A DNA stretch of 64,000 bases from Bifidobacterium bifidum ATCC 29521 = JCM 1255 = DSM 20456. GTDB taxonomy: Bacteria > Actinomycetota > Actinomycetes > Actinomycetales > Bifidobacteriaceae. The notes beneath the pieces are model-generated. The model ran no database searches. It was not told the DNA's origin and was given only the letters and a program-made list of their open reading frames with translations. Position numbers and translations under genes: made by a program. The DNA lies in assembly GCF_001025135.1 (NCBI RefSeq), contig NZ_AP012323.1:1240001-1304000 (forward strand). Direction: 5' to 3'. Shown piece after piece: positions 1-8,553 of the stretch (position 1 is the first letter of the stretch; each line of letters starts with the position of its first letter).

Positions 1-191
1 GCAATGATGGCCCAGTAAATCGGGAACAGGAAGTAGATCAGCGCCAACACCAGTACGATGACCGTAAGTGTCTTGACTGCAGGCGACGGCCTCATGGAAC
101 GGGGCAGATCGTGCTGTGCAGCCTCGCGCTGCTTCTCCAAACGACGTTCGCGCTTCTTGTTCGCGCGCACTTCAGCGGTTGCAGAGCTCAT
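1..191 (-). CDS. carbohydrate ABC transporter permease (MalG type), partial
   Basis: This is the N-terminal end of an inner-membrane permease; the rest lies beyond the left edge. Sixty-three codons are visible: a basic cytoplasmic leader rich in Lys, Arg and Glu, then a hydrophobic first membrane segment (LTVIVLVLALIYFLFPIYW). The ending FPIYW is typical of the second permease of MalFG-type sugar importers (family knowledge). The start ATG overlaps the stop of the upstream permease by one base (TAATG), so translation is probably coupled. With the first permease and the binding protein upstream it forms one importer. The substrate cannot be told from what is visible. Confidence 0.85.
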   Translation of the reverse strand, partial: MSSATAEVRANKKRERRLEKQREAAQHDLPRSMRPSPAVKTLTVIVLVLALIYFLFPIYWAII

Positions 192-1162
192 TACTCGTTC
201 ACCTTCCTTTCAGCAAGGGTGTACACGACGGCAAGCAGACCTGCGATCAGTGCCATGACGATGGCGATGGCTGATGCGGGGCCGTCACCTGACGGGGTAA
301 GCGTTCCCTGCGAAGTATTCATGGCCATCATCATCGGCGTGTACGCCTTGGAGATGCCCGGATCCGCGGTGGACATGATCTGCGGCTCGTTGAACAGCTG
401 GATGGTGCCGACGATGGACAGCAGCATGGCGAGCAGCGCCGCGCCACGCACGTTCGGCAGCTTGATCTTCATGGCGACCTGGAAACCGTTGGCACCATCG
501 ATGCGGGCGGCCTCATACAGGTCGTGCGGGATGGCCTGCAGCGCGGCGAGGAAGATCAGCATGTTGTAACCGGTGAACGTCCAGGTCGTGATGTTGGCCA
601 TGGAACCGAGGACAACGTTGTTGGCAAAGAAGTCGACATGGATGCCGATGGACTCCAGACCCTTGACGATTGGGGAAATCTGACCGTTGTACAGGTAGAC
701 CCAGATGATGGAGGCGACGACGCCGGGGATGGCGTAGGGCAGGAAGTAGCCCAGACGGAAACCGGTAACGTGCTTGACGACAAACGAATCGATGACCATA
801 GCCAGCGCAAGGGCGGCGATGATCATGATCGGCACCTGGACGACGGTGTAGAGCAGCACATGGCCGACACCAGTCCAGAATTTGCCGGAAGTGATGACGT
901 ATTGGAAGTTCTGGAATCCGACGAACTCGTTGACCAGTTCGCCGCCGCCATAGAGGCCGCCGCCTTGGCTGACCTGACGGAAGAAGCTGGAATAGACGGC
1001 CCAGATGATGGGCAGGAGGAACACGAAGGCGAACAAGATTGCGAACGGCGCCATGAACGCCCAGCCGGTTCGGTTCTCGCGCTTGAATGCCTTCGAGCGC
1101 TTTGGCTTTGCGGCGGCGCGTTTCGGCGCGGCACCCTTGGCCTGAGTAATGGATGCAGTCAT
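191..1162 (-). CDS. carbohydrate ABC transporter permease (MalF type)
   Basis: A 323-residue inner-membrane permease that would form half of the channel of a sugar importer. It has a Lys/Arg-rich N-terminus, six predicted membrane segments and the conserved cytoplasmic loop EAARIDGANGFQ at about residue 215, which contacts the ATPase subunit (EAA motif of binding-protein-dependent permeases). The ATG at 1162 was chosen because a weak purine site (ACAGG) precedes it and the longer reading frame would run into the upstream terminator. It is co-directional with the frameshifted binding protein upstream and overlaps the next permease. The ATPase is not in the window; such bifidobacterial systems often use a shared MsiK-like ATPase (established knowledge). 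Confidence 0.92.
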   Translation of the reverse strand: MTASITQAKGAAPKRAAAKPKRSKAFKRENRTGWAFMAPFAILFAFVFLLPIIWAVYSSFFRQVSQGGGLYGGGELVNEFVGFQNFQYVITSGKFWTGVGHVLLYTVVQVPIMIIAALALAMVIDSFVVKHVTGFRLGYFLPYAIPGVVASIIWVYLYNGQISPIVKGLESIGIHVDFFANNVVLGSMANITTWTFTGYNMLIFLAALQAIPHDLYEAARIDGANGFQVAMKIKLPNVRGAALLAMLLSIVGTIQLFNEPQIMSTADPGISKAYTPMMMAMNTSQGTLTPSGDGPASAIAIVMALIAGLLAVVYTLAERKVNE

Positions 1163-1224
1163 AATACAAACCTGTCTTTTCGAAAAACAGAAAAACGATT
1201 CCACGAGCATGTACTCTTGGACAT

Positions 1225-1259
1225 ATGAAAGGCCGGAGTCCGAATCCCCGGCCTTTCAT
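1225..1259 (-). terminator. intercistronic hairpin between binding protein and permease
   Basis: Perfect 12-bp inverted repeat (ATGAAAGGCCGG at 1225-1236, complement at 1248-1259) with an 11-nt loop. It sits between the binding-protein gene and the first permease, where a partial terminator commonly makes the binding protein more abundant than the membrane parts. On the minus strand there is no strong U run after it, so attenuation or mRNA stabilisation is as likely as full termination. Confidence 0.6.
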
Positions 1260-1338
1260 TTTATGATGCCTGAGGCATCGGGGGTCTTGGGTGATGGACG
1301 GAACTTTTCAGCTTATCCATCACCGGACCGGGTTATGT

Positions 1339-2663
1339 TCACTCCTTGACAGGGAGCTTGGCGTTCTTCAGCGCTTCGACGGAAGTCTTCTGAGCGGTGT
1401 CGAAGATGTCGGAGACCTTGGCGTCACCAGTGGCGGCCTTGGCAGCAGTCTCGTTCATCGCTGAACCCACGGCGGAGAAGCCCGGGATGTAGTTGAACGA
1501 AGCCATGTTGTCGTTCGCTTTCTTGAACTCAGCCATGATGTCCTGGTTGCTGAGATGTCCTGGTTGCTGAAGAACTCGGACCACGCAGCCGGAGTCTTGG
1601 CAGCCTCAGTGGTGGCAGCCACGACCAGACCCTGGGAGACCAGATCCGGAACCTGGGTATTGAACCAGTCGAGGAACTTCATGGCCTCGGCCGGGTGCTT
1701 CGAGCCCTTGAGCACAGCCACGCCGGAACCACCGTCGGAGCCGGTCTTGGTGCCGTTGCCGAACCAATCGGGCAGCTGGGCGACCTTCCACTCCCCCTTG
1801 CCGGTGCCACCGGCGGAGCTGATGAACAGCGGGGCTTCCCAAGCGGCAGCCACAGTGCCGATCAGCTGACCCTTGTTAATGGAGGCGTCGAAGGACGGAT
1901 CCCAACGCGGGTTGGTGAGCGCGGACTTGTCGTCGAGCAGCTGCTGGTACACCTTGGCCACGGCCTTGGAGCCTGCAGTCTGGGTGTCGACCTTCCAGGC
2001 ATTACCCTCAGTCTTGTACCACGCGCCGGAAGCGCCGGAAGTGCCGGACATCGTCATCATGCCCTCATCGGGCTGGAACGTCATGATGTACTTACCCTGG
2101 GCGGCGGTCTTCTTGGCGGTCGCGATAAGCTCGTCAGCGGTCTTCGGCACGGTGATGCCGAGCTTCTCGAACTCCTTGGCGTTGTAGAAGTACGTCAGGG
2201 GGCCGGTGTCCTGCGGCAGACCGTAGGTCTTGCCACCGATCTGCATCATGGAGAACGGACCCTCAGCGAAGTGGTCCTTGTACTTCGCGGCCTCTTCGGT
2301 GACGTCCTGCAACAGGCCCTGATTGAAGACCTCAGGCAACTCGGCGTATCCGACCTGAGCCAGATCAGGAGCGGTGCCGGCCTTGACGTCGGTCGCCAGC
2401 TTCTTGATCATGTCCTGAGCCGCGCCATCGAACTTGGTGGCCTTGACCTGGATGTTCGGGTTGTCCTTGTTCCACTTGGCCACGATGTCATTGACCAGCG
2501 TCATGCCCTTGTTATCCGGCAGGCGATGCATGTAGGTGATCGTCACCTTTTCGTCTTTGGGGGTATTGCTGCTGTTGTTCGTGGACGAACCGCAACCGGC
2601 AAGGGCGATGCCCATGACAGTCAGCGACGCCAGACCAGCAAGCAGTCGTTTCTTAGCTACCAT
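1339..2663 (-). pseudogene. ABC transporter sugar-binding lipoprotein, frameshifted
   Basis: Extracellular solute-binding protein, family 1. The start ATG at 2663 follows a strong GGAGGAG site. A lipoprotein signal with LAGC lipobox (cysteine at about residue 24) would anchor it to the membrane. The frame from 2663 reads a normal SBP fold to residue about 375 (SEFFSNQDI) and then shifts into nonsense ending at 1455. The missing tail (MAEFKKANDNMASFNYIPG and onward to KNAKLPVKE) is intact in another frame, ending at TGA 1339. The shift coincides exactly with a 17-bp tandem duplication at 1537-1570. Removing one copy restores a 435-residue protein. The truncated product lacks part of the C-terminal lobe and probably cannot serve the importer. 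Sequencing error is possible. Confidence 0.88.
1537..1570. repeat. 17-bp perfect tandem duplication causing a frameshift
   Basis: GATGTCCTGGTTGCTGA occurs twice in direct contact, at 1537-1553 and 1554-1570. Seventeen is not a multiple of three, and deleting either copy joins the two open frames of the binding-protein gene into one continuous lipoprotein. Confidence 0.97.
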
Positions 2664-2709
2664 ATTCCTAACTCCTCCATTGAGATGGATGTTGCCTCCT
2701 CGTCGTGGC

Positions 2710-2750
2710 AACTAATTAGTTAGTGTAAAGGCATGCCAAGGAAATGTCAA
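2710..2750 (-). promoter_or_regulatory. sigma-A promoter with palindromic operator-like site
   Basis: On the minus strand TTGACA (2745-2750) and TACACT (2722-2727) are separated by exactly 17 bp, close to the vegetative consensus. Immediately downstream of the -10, where transcription starts, is a perfect 12-bp palindrome AACTAATTAGTT (2710-2721). The placement fits a repressor site for the sugar importer operon. It is not the CG-centred LacI consensus, and no regulator gene is adjacent. Confidence 0.7.
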
Positions 2751-2850
2751 CTACATTAACATTTGTGTCATGTCACCGGTCACACAGATGGTAACCCACG
2801 GTGTGCAACACCGCACGCCAGTAAGCATGACAGATTTATGTATATAAAGT

Positions 2851-3003
2851 TTACAATTTATTTTTCTCTCTTCTAGTCATCAAGGCCATCCCTATCGACA
2901 ACAACGGAGTCTCCCCGCGAAAAACCTTACGGAACACCGGCCTATACGGCGTGTCGTCCATTCCTTCGGCGCTCGAATCAAGCTCATCCTCATAATGTGA
3001 CAC
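2851..3003 (-). CDS. unrecognised small ORF (50 residues)
   Basis: A GTG-started frame of 50 codons lies between the trpE terminator and the importer promoter. The product begins acidic (HYEDELDSSAEGMDD) and ends basic and amphipathic (YRPVFRKVFRGETPLLSIG, then a TRREKNKL tail). This asymmetric composition looks like real coding sequence. An AGGA motif abuts the GTG directly, which is too close for normal initiation, and an in-frame stop lies just upstream. It could therefore be the 3-prime remnant of a longer gene. I do not recognise a family. The rest of 2751-3155 holds an AT-rich stretch (2830-2870) and the trpE terminator. Confidence 0.3.
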   Translation of the reverse strand: MSHYEDELDSSAEGMDDTPYRPVFRKVFRGETPLLSIGMALMTRREKNKL

Positions 3004-3086
3004 TCCTCACATTACCAGAGTCATTCTGGTCACGCAGCCATCTTCATCCCGCTCACGCGCCGACCGCAATGCCGGGCACGATACGG

Positions 3087-3124
3087 AAAACGCCCCGGCG
3101 TGTCATCAAGGACACGCCGGGGCG
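3087..3124 (-). terminator. rho-independent terminator of the his-trpE operon
   Basis: A 14-bp GC-rich stem (CGCCCCGGCGTGTC, 3091-3104, paired with 3111-3124) with a 6-nt loop is followed on the minus strand by UUUU and UCCG. It lies 32 bases after the trpE stop. Confidence 0.9.
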
Positions 3125-3155
3125 GGGCGCAAAGGCGATCGGTACCGCGAGGCGT

Positions 3156-4769
3156 CTACTCGACGCTACGCAACTGCGCTGCTATCTGGATGGCCTCGAC
3201 ACTGGCTTCGGCCTTGCTTCGCGTCTCCTGCCATTCGGTGGCGGGCACCGAATCGAGCACGAGACCGGCGCCGGCCTGCACGCTGGCCTGATGATCGCGC
3301 AGGAAGGCGGTGCGGATGGCGATGGCCATGTCCATATTGCCGGAGAAGTCGAAATAGCCGACTGTCCCGCCGTAGATGCCTCGGTCGGCCGCCTCCAGCT
3401 CGTCGATGATCTCGATCGCGCGGGGCTTGGGAGCTCCGGACAGCGTGCCCGCCGGGAACGCCGACATGAACACGTCGAACGTGGTCAGGTTCGGATCGAC
3501 CGTGCCAGTGACCGTCGAGCAGATGTGCATGATGTGGCTGAAACGCTTGATGTCCATCAGCTGCACGACCTCGACGCTGCTGGGCAGGCAGACCTTGCTC
3601 AAGTCGTTGCGCGACAGGTCGACGAGCATGATGTGCTCGCTGCGCTCCTTCGGATCGGCGAGCAATTCCTTGGCAAGGCGCTCATCCTCTTCCGGGGTGG
3701 CGCCGCGCGGACGGGAACCGGCGATCGGGAAAGTCATCGCATGCCCGTTGTCGACCTTGATCAGCGTCTCGGGGCTGGAACCGATCACGTTGAAATCGCG
3801 TCCCTCGGCGTCGGTGAGCGTCATGAAATACATGTACGGACTGGGGTTGAGCGTGCGCAGCACACGGTACACGTCGAACGGGTCAGCCGGCGAATCCAGA
3901 TCCAGACGCTGGGATATCACCGTCTGGAACACATCGCCGTCGACGATGTGCCGCTTCGTCTCCTCCACCCAGCGCTCATACTCGGCCTTGGCGGTGCGGA
4001 ACCGCAGCTGGGGCTGGGGCAGGCTTCGGTCAAGCACGCTCACGCGGGCCTCCCCCGCCACCGGCGTGGCGGCCTTGCGCTGCATGGCATCCAGCCGTTC
4101 GATGGCCTCGTCATACGCGGCATCGGCGCGGGTCGGCCGGTCGTCGACGTTCACCGCATTGGCTATCAGCCACACCGAGCCGGACACATGGTCGACCACT
4201 GCGATGTCGGTGGCCAAGGCCAGCGTCACCTCCGGCTGGCCGGTCTCATCCGGCGCCTCGGCGCGCAGTTTGGGCTCCCAATGGCGGATGGCATCCCAGC
4301 CGACGGAGCCGACCAGTCCGCTGGTCAGGTTCGGCAGTCCGGCCACATGCGGCGCCTTGAGCACCTTGAGCGCGGCATGGGCCACCTCAATCACGTCACC
4401 CTCAGTGGGCACTCCGGCCGGCACCTGGCCGAGCCAGTTCGCCTTGCCGTGATCGGAGCGCAGTTGAGCTATCGAATTGACGCCGATGAAGCTGTATCGG
4501 CTCCAGGAACCGCCGTATTCCGCCGATTCCAGAATGAACGTTCCCGAACGGCCCCCGGCGAGACGCTCGTAAAAGCCCACGGGCGTCAACGAATCGGCGA
4601 GCAGTCGCCGCACGATGGGAACCACACGGTATCCGGCGTCGGCAAGCCGATGGAACTGGGCGCGGTCCGGCCATGTGCCGCCCCATTCGAGATGCTCGAC
4701 ACTGCACGCGGCCCCATCATCGTGCAGGCCGCCGGCCACACCGGCATCGTCAATACGCCGCTCGCTCAT
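3156..4769 (-). CDS. trpE: anthranilate synthase component I
   Basis: A 537-residue chorismate-using enzyme of tryptophan synthesis that makes anthranilate with a TrpG glutaminase partner, which is not in this window. The N-terminal regulatory domain is followed by the catalytic domain with GDVFQTVISQRL, PIAGSRPRG, SRNDLSKV, FPAGTLSGAPKPRA, GIYGGTVGYFDFSG and QAGAGLVLDSVP, all family hallmarks. The ATG at 4769 was chosen because it overlaps the hisI stop by one base (TGATG), giving translational coupling. It is therefore the last gene of a hisF-hisI-trpE unit, so histidine and tryptophan genes share a transcript. Confidence 0.96.
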   Translation of the reverse strand: MSERRIDDAGVAGGLHDDGAACSVEHLEWGGTWPDRAQFHRLADAGYRVVPIVRRLLADSLTPVGFYERLAGGRSGTFILESAEYGGSWSRYSFIGVNSIAQLRSDHGKANWLGQVPAGVPTEGDVIEVAHAALKVLKAPHVAGLPNLTSGLVGSVGWDAIRHWEPKLRAEAPDETGQPEVTLALATDIAVVDHVSGSVWLIANAVNVDDRPTRADAAYDEAIERLDAMQRKAATPVAGEARVSVLDRSLPQPQLRFRTAKAEYERWVEETKRHIVDGDVFQTVISQRLDLDSPADPFDVYRVLRTLNPSPYMYFMTLTDAEGRDFNVIGSSPETLIKVDNGHAMTFPIAGSRPRGATPEEDERLAKELLADPKERSEHIMLVDLSRNDLSKVCLPSSVEVVQLMDIKRFSHIMHICSTVTGTVDPNLTTFDVFMSAFPAGTLSGAPKPRAIEIIDELEAADRGIYGGTVGYFDFSGNMDMAIAIRTAFLRDHQASVQAGAGLVLDSVPATEWQETRSKAEASVEAIQIAAQLRSVE

Positions 4770-5206
4770 CACGCATTCTCCTGTTCCGCGGTACGGTCCC
4801 CGACGACGACCGGCAACGGGCCGCCCTCCTCGAAGCACGAGCGCTTGCCGGTATGGCAGGCGGCACCCACCTGGTCGACCTGAACCAGAATCGCATCGCC
4901 ATCACAATCCAGCGCCAGGGACTTCACATACTGCACATGGCCGGACGTGTCCCCCTTACGCCAGTATTCCTGACGGGAGCGAGACCAGAACGTCACGCGA
5001 CCGGTCGTCAACGTGCGCCGCAGCGCCTCGTCGTTCATGTAGCCGACCATCAGCACCTCGTGCGTGTCATACTGCTGGATGACTGCGGCGACCAGCCCGC
5101 GCGCGTCACGCTTGAGCCGCGCAGCGATGCGCGGGTCGAGTTCGTCGGTGTTGTCATAGTCGATGGTGGATTGCGTATCTGTCATGTCCTTCATATTCCT
5201 GTTCAT
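4769..5206 (-). CDS. hisI: phosphoribosyl-AMP cyclohydrolase
   Basis: A 145-residue cytosolic enzyme for the third step of histidine synthesis, which opens the purine ring of PR-AMP. The zinc-binding motifs are visible: the C-terminal CHTGKRSCF with two cysteines, and the aspartates of [14 protein letters not shown]. It is HisI alone, without the HisE pyrophosphohydrolase domain. Three in-frame ATGs (5206, 5194, 5185) each have a purine run unusually close upstream, so the exact start is unsure. It lies 60 bases after hisF and its stop overlaps the trpE start. Confidence 0.95.
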   Translation of the reverse strand: MNRNMKDMTDTQSTIDYDNTDELDPRIAARLKRDARGLVAAVIQQYDTHEVLMVGYMNDEALRRTLTTGRVTFWSRSRQEYWRKGDTSGHVQYVKSLALDCDGDAILVQVDQVGAACHTGKRSCFEEGGPLPVVVGDRTAEQENA

Positions 5207-5266
5207 GTCCCTATGGAGTCGTGTTCATGCATGCGGCGAATCATCGCCGGCCGGTTCCGCCGCGAT

Positions 5267-6040
5267 TCACAGGCGAACCGTGTATCCCGCGGACCGAAGC
5301 GCCTGCTTGACCTCGCGGATGGTCACCAGACCGTAATGGAAGATCGACGCGGCGAGCACCGCATCCGCACCGGCGGCGATGGCCGGGGGAAAATCAGCGG
5401 CCTTGCCCGCGCCACCGGAGGCGATGATCGGTATCTTGACCTCGCGGCGCACTGCCTTGATCATCTCCAGATCGAAGCCCTCACGGGTGCCGTCCGCGTC
5501 CATCGAGTTGAGCAGGATCTCGCCAGCGCCCAGTTCCTCGGCCCGCTTGACCCACCAGATCGCGTCGATGCCGGTGGACTTGCGCCCACCCATCGTGGTC
5601 ACCTCGAACCCGGACTGCGTATGCTGTTCGCCCTGCTCGCGGCGGGCATCGACCGACAGCACCAGCACCTGATTGCCGAATCGGTCGGCGACGCGGCTGA
5701 TCAGCGTCGGGTCGTTGATGGCTGCGGTGTTGACGCCCACCTTGTCGGCGCCGCAACGCAGCAGCGAGTCGACGTCCTCGGGAGTACGCACGCCTCCGCC
5801 GACGGTCATCGGGATGAACACCTGCTCTGCGGTGTGGCTGACCACGTCGATCATGGTCTGGCGGTGCGAGCTGGAGGCGGTCACGTCCAGAAAGGTCAGC
5901 TCGTCGGCACCCTGACGGTAGTACTCCCCCGCCAGCTCGACCGGGTCGCCGGCATCACGCAGGTTCTCGAAATGCACGCCCTTGACCACTCGTCCCGCAT
6001 CGACATCTAGGCATGGAATGACTCGGACGGCCAACGACAT
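5267..6040 (-). CDS. hisF: imidazole glycerol phosphate synthase subunit HisF
   Basis: A 257-residue (beta/alpha)8 barrel cyclase that joins with HisH to make imidazole glycerol phosphate and AICAR. The catalytic aspartates are in [14 protein letters not shown] near the N-terminus and in [10 protein letters not shown] at about residue 130. The phosphate-binding loops GGGVRT and SGGAG are present. A GGGAG site precedes the ATG. It is the first gene of the hisF-hisI-trpE unit; hisH, hisA and the rest are elsewhere. Confidence 0.97.
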   Translation of the reverse strand: MSLAVRVIPCLDVDAGRVVKGVHFENLRDAGDPVELAGEYYRQGADELTFLDVTASSSHRQTMIDVVSHTAEQVFIPMTVGGGVRTPEDVDSLLRCGADKVGVNTAAINDPTLISRVADRFGNQVLVLSVDARREQGEQHTQSGFEVTTMGGRKSTGIDAIWWVKRAEELGAGEILLNSMDADGTREGFDLEMIKAVRREVKIPIIASGGAGKAADFPPAIAAGADAVLAASIFHYGLVTIREVKQALRSAGYTVRL

Positions 6041-6093
6041 GATTGCTCCCTTATCAAGCTCGGTTGTTGTACGGATACCAAGGGTAGCGTCCG

Positions 6094-6126
6094 CCCGTTA
6101 CAGCAGTGCCGCAGCGTCCCGTTACA
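6094..6126 (-). promoter_or_regulatory. direct repeat upstream of hisF
   Basis: CCCGTTACA (TGTAACGGG on the minus strand) occurs at 6094-6102 and 6118-6126, starts 24 bp apart, within 90 bp of the hisF start. The second copy is also the loop of a small GTCCC/GGGAC hairpin. This may be a regulator site for the his-trp unit; no promoter of good consensus could be placed with certainty. Confidence 0.35.
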
Positions 6127-6189
6127 TGGGACGGGAAGGCCGCGCCCTCTGCGGTTCGAGATTCGCGGCCTGCAGCAGCGAGAGCGCGG

Positions 6190-7380
6190 TTAGGCCGCGA
6201 AGGCCTCTTTGGTCTTGGCGGCGAGCTGGCCGCAGGCGCCGTCGATATCGGAGCCTCGGGTGTCACGCAGGGTGGCCGTGATTCCGGCACAGTGCAGGAT
6301 ATCGAGGAACTGCTGCTCATCCTCGGGCTTGGATGCGGTCCAGCGAGATCCCTCGATCGGGTTGAGCGGGATTGGGTTGACATGCGCCCAATCGTCGCCG
6401 TAATGGTTGAGCCGCTTGGCCAGCAGTCGCGCGTGCTCGGCCTGGTCGTTGATGCCGCGCATCAACGCGTATTCGATGCTGACGCGGCGCTTGGACGACA
6501 GGAAGTAATCGTGGGCGGCGTCGAGCACCTGAGTGGTGTTGAAACGCTTGTTCATCGGCACGAGCTCGTCGCGAAGCGCATCACTGGGCGCGTGCAGCGA
6601 CACGGCCAGACGCACCGGGATGCCCTCGGCCGCGAGCTTCCTGATGCCGGGCACGACGCCGACGGTCGATACGGTGATGTTACGCGCGGAGATGCCGAAC
6701 CCTTCGGGAGGCATCGCGCTGATCTGGCGCACGGCGGACAGCACGGACCGGTAGTTGCCCATCGGCTCGCCCATGCCCATGAACACGATGTTGCTGAGCC
6801 GGCCGGGGCCTCCGGTCACTTCGCCGTCGCGCATCATACGAGCGGCGACGCGCACCTGTTCCAGGATCTCGCCGGCCGACATGTTGCGGGTGAGTCCAAG
6901 CTTGCCGGTCGCGCAGAACGGACAGCCCATGCCGCAGCCGACCTGGCTGGAGATGCATAACGTGGTGCGGTCCGGGTAACGCATGAGTACGGATTCGATG
7001 TGAGAGCCATCGAAAAGGCGCCACAGCGTCTTGATGGTGGTGCCCTGATCGGCCACCTGATGGGTCACCTCGTCGATCAGAGGCGGGAAGAACGCCTCGA
7101 CGATATCGCCACGTGTGGCGGCAGGCAGGTCGGTGAACGCCTCGGACTCGGTCTCCAGCCGGCCGAAGTAATGGTTCGCCAGCTGCTTGACACGGAACTT
7201 CGGCAATCCCAGATCCTTCGCCCTGGCGATGCGCTCGTCAGGCGTCATGTCCACCAGATGCACCGGCGGCTTGCCCCGTCGGGCATGGTCCTTGGACAGC
7301 ACGTCTCGGAAAGCCCCCTTGTCGCCGGGGGTGATTCCGGTCTCCGGCTGTTCCGCATCCTGCGCATGCCCGGTCGTCAT
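6190..7380 (-). CDS. rlmN: 23S rRNA (adenine2503-C2)-methyltransferase RlmN
   Basis: A 396-residue radical SAM enzyme that methylates A2503 of 23S rRNA and A37 of some tRNAs. The iron-sulfur cysteines lie in CGMGCPFC (C149, C153, C156). GEPMGNY and the C-terminal GACGQLA cysteine, which forms the methylated intermediate in the family, are present. Length is slightly above the usual 350-380 because of a polar N-terminal extension. A GGAGGAG site precedes the ATG. Confidence 0.96.
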   Translation of the reverse strand: MTTGHAQDAEQPETGITPGDKGAFRDVLSKDHARRGKPPVHLVDMTPDERIARAKDLGLPKFRVKQLANHYFGRLETESEAFTDLPAATRGDIVEAFFPPLIDEVTHQVADQGTTIKTLWRLFDGSHIESVLMRYPDRTTLCISSQVGCGMGCPFCATGKLGLTRNMSAGEILEQVRVAARMMRDGEVTGGPGRLSNIVFMGMGEPMGNYRSVLSAVRQISAMPPEGFGISARNITVSTVGVVPGIRKLAAEGIPVRLAVSLHAPSDALRDELVPMNKRFNTTQVLDAAHDYFLSSKRRVSIEYALMRGINDQAEHARLLAKRLNHYGDDWAHVNPIPLNPIEGSRWTASKPEDEQQFLDILHCAGITATLRDTRGSDIDGACGQLAAKTKEAFAA

Positions 7381-7450
7381 TGCTCCTCCATCATCGTTCG
7401 TATCTTGTCGTCGTTTCCCGCATCGTCATGTCCGATCGTCAAGACGACCG

Positions 7451-8437
7451 TCACATGCCGACAATCCACAGCAGTCCGGCCAGGAACGGCGCGCACATGA
7501 GGATGGAATCCACACGATCCATCACGCCTCCATGACCCTTGAGCAGGTGTCCCATATCCTTGATGCCGATATCGCGCTTGAGCATGGACGCGCACAGGTC
7601 GCCGAACGTGCCTGCGACGCCGGTCAGTACTCCCATGACGATCGGAACCCACCAGCGCGACGCCCACACCGCGCCGTCATACGTGCAGAAGAACACCGCG
7701 AACGCGCCGATCATCGCGAACAGGATCGAACCGAACAGTCCCTCGACCGATTTCTTGGGGGAGATGCGCGGCGACAGCTTGTGCTTGCCGAACCATGCGC
7801 CGAAGAACAGGCCGCCGGTATCGCTCAGGGCCGGCAGGAATACCAGCGTGATCGCGTGCGCGACCGGATGCCCGTTGAACACCAGCGACAGCACGATGCA
7901 GCTGGCCAGCGTAGGGATGTACAGCACGGTGAGTATCGAGACAGCGACATGCGACAGCCGACTGTGATGCAGTTCGCCTTTCTCATGGTTGAACGACGAC
8001 TGCTCGCGCGCGGCGGCGTCGGAGCTCGACAGCTTGGATGCGACGGCGAGCGAAAGCCAGTTGCCGAAGCTGAACCGGGCGGTGGCGAGAATGGCCACCA
8101 GCATCAGCGTCGCCATCGTCAGCAGCGCCATCGTGCCGAAATGGTACGGGCTGTAATAGGTGCCGAGCAGGATGGCCGCCGAACACAGCCACAGCGCGAC
8201 GACCGGGATATGCAGACCGACCGTGGCGAAATCGACACGGAGCTCCCACAGCGCAAGCACCATGAACACGACGATCAGCAGCACGAACACGTCGATCCGG
8301 ATCAGCAGGCTCGCCAATATGATGATGACGAGCACCGCGCCGGTCGCGACCGCCTGCGGCATGTTGCGCCCGGTCTTCTTATTGATGTTCGCCAGGGCCT
8401 CCTCGGCCTCCACATGAAGCTGGTCGTTGTGTTCCAT
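7451..8437 (-). CDS. cdsA: phosphatidate cytidylyltransferase (CDP-diglyceride synthase)
   Basis: An integral membrane enzyme that makes CDP-diacylglycerol, the precursor of acidic phospholipids. It has about eight hydrophobic segments and the family signature near the C-terminus (KR, KD, then GHGGVMDR). The polar region between segments (residues about 135-160) is cytoplasmic in relatives. An upstream TTG at 8446 lies only 3 bases after GGAGG, and the ATG at 8437 lies 12 bases after it; the ATG is used here but either is possible. Its neighbour frr upstream is the usual actinobacterial order pyrH-frr-cdsA-rlmN. Confidence 0.94.
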   Translation of the reverse strand: MEHNDQLHVEAEEALANINKKTGRNMPQAVATGAVLVIIILASLLIRIDVFVLLIVVFMVLALWELRVDFATVGLHIPVVALWLCSAAILLGTYYSPYHFGTMALLTMATLMLVAILATARFSFGNWLSLAVASKLSSSDAAAREQSSFNHEKGELHHSRLSHVAVSILTVLYIPTLASCIVLSLVFNGHPVAHAITLVFLPALSDTGGLFFGAWFGKHKLSPRISPKKSVEGLFGSILFAMIGAFAVFFCTYDGAVWASRWWVPIVMGVLTGVAGTFGDLCASMLKRDIGIKDMGHLLKGHGGVMDRVDSILMCAPFLAGLLWIVGM

Positions 8438-8495
8438 GATGTTCAACCGCCTCCGTAAGTCGATGGTGCCATGATGATTCTGCCTTCATCATAGC

Positions 8496-8534
8496 GAACC
8501 GGACGAGGCGATGGTCACATGCCGCGTCCGGTTC
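8496..8534 (-). terminator. hairpin after frr
   Basis: A 10-bp perfect inverted repeat (GAACCGGACG at 8496-8505, complement at 8525-8534) lies just past the frr stop. No U run follows, so it may stabilise or partly terminate rather than fully end the transcript. Confidence 0.4.
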
Positions 8535-8553
8535 AACGATTTCGTCATGAAGG

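Noticed and set aside
2997..4883. A 628-codon plus-strand open frame opposite trpE
   Set aside because: It is rich in His, Arg and Asp typical of antisense frames in high-GC genes; trpE on the other strand has all catalytic motifs.
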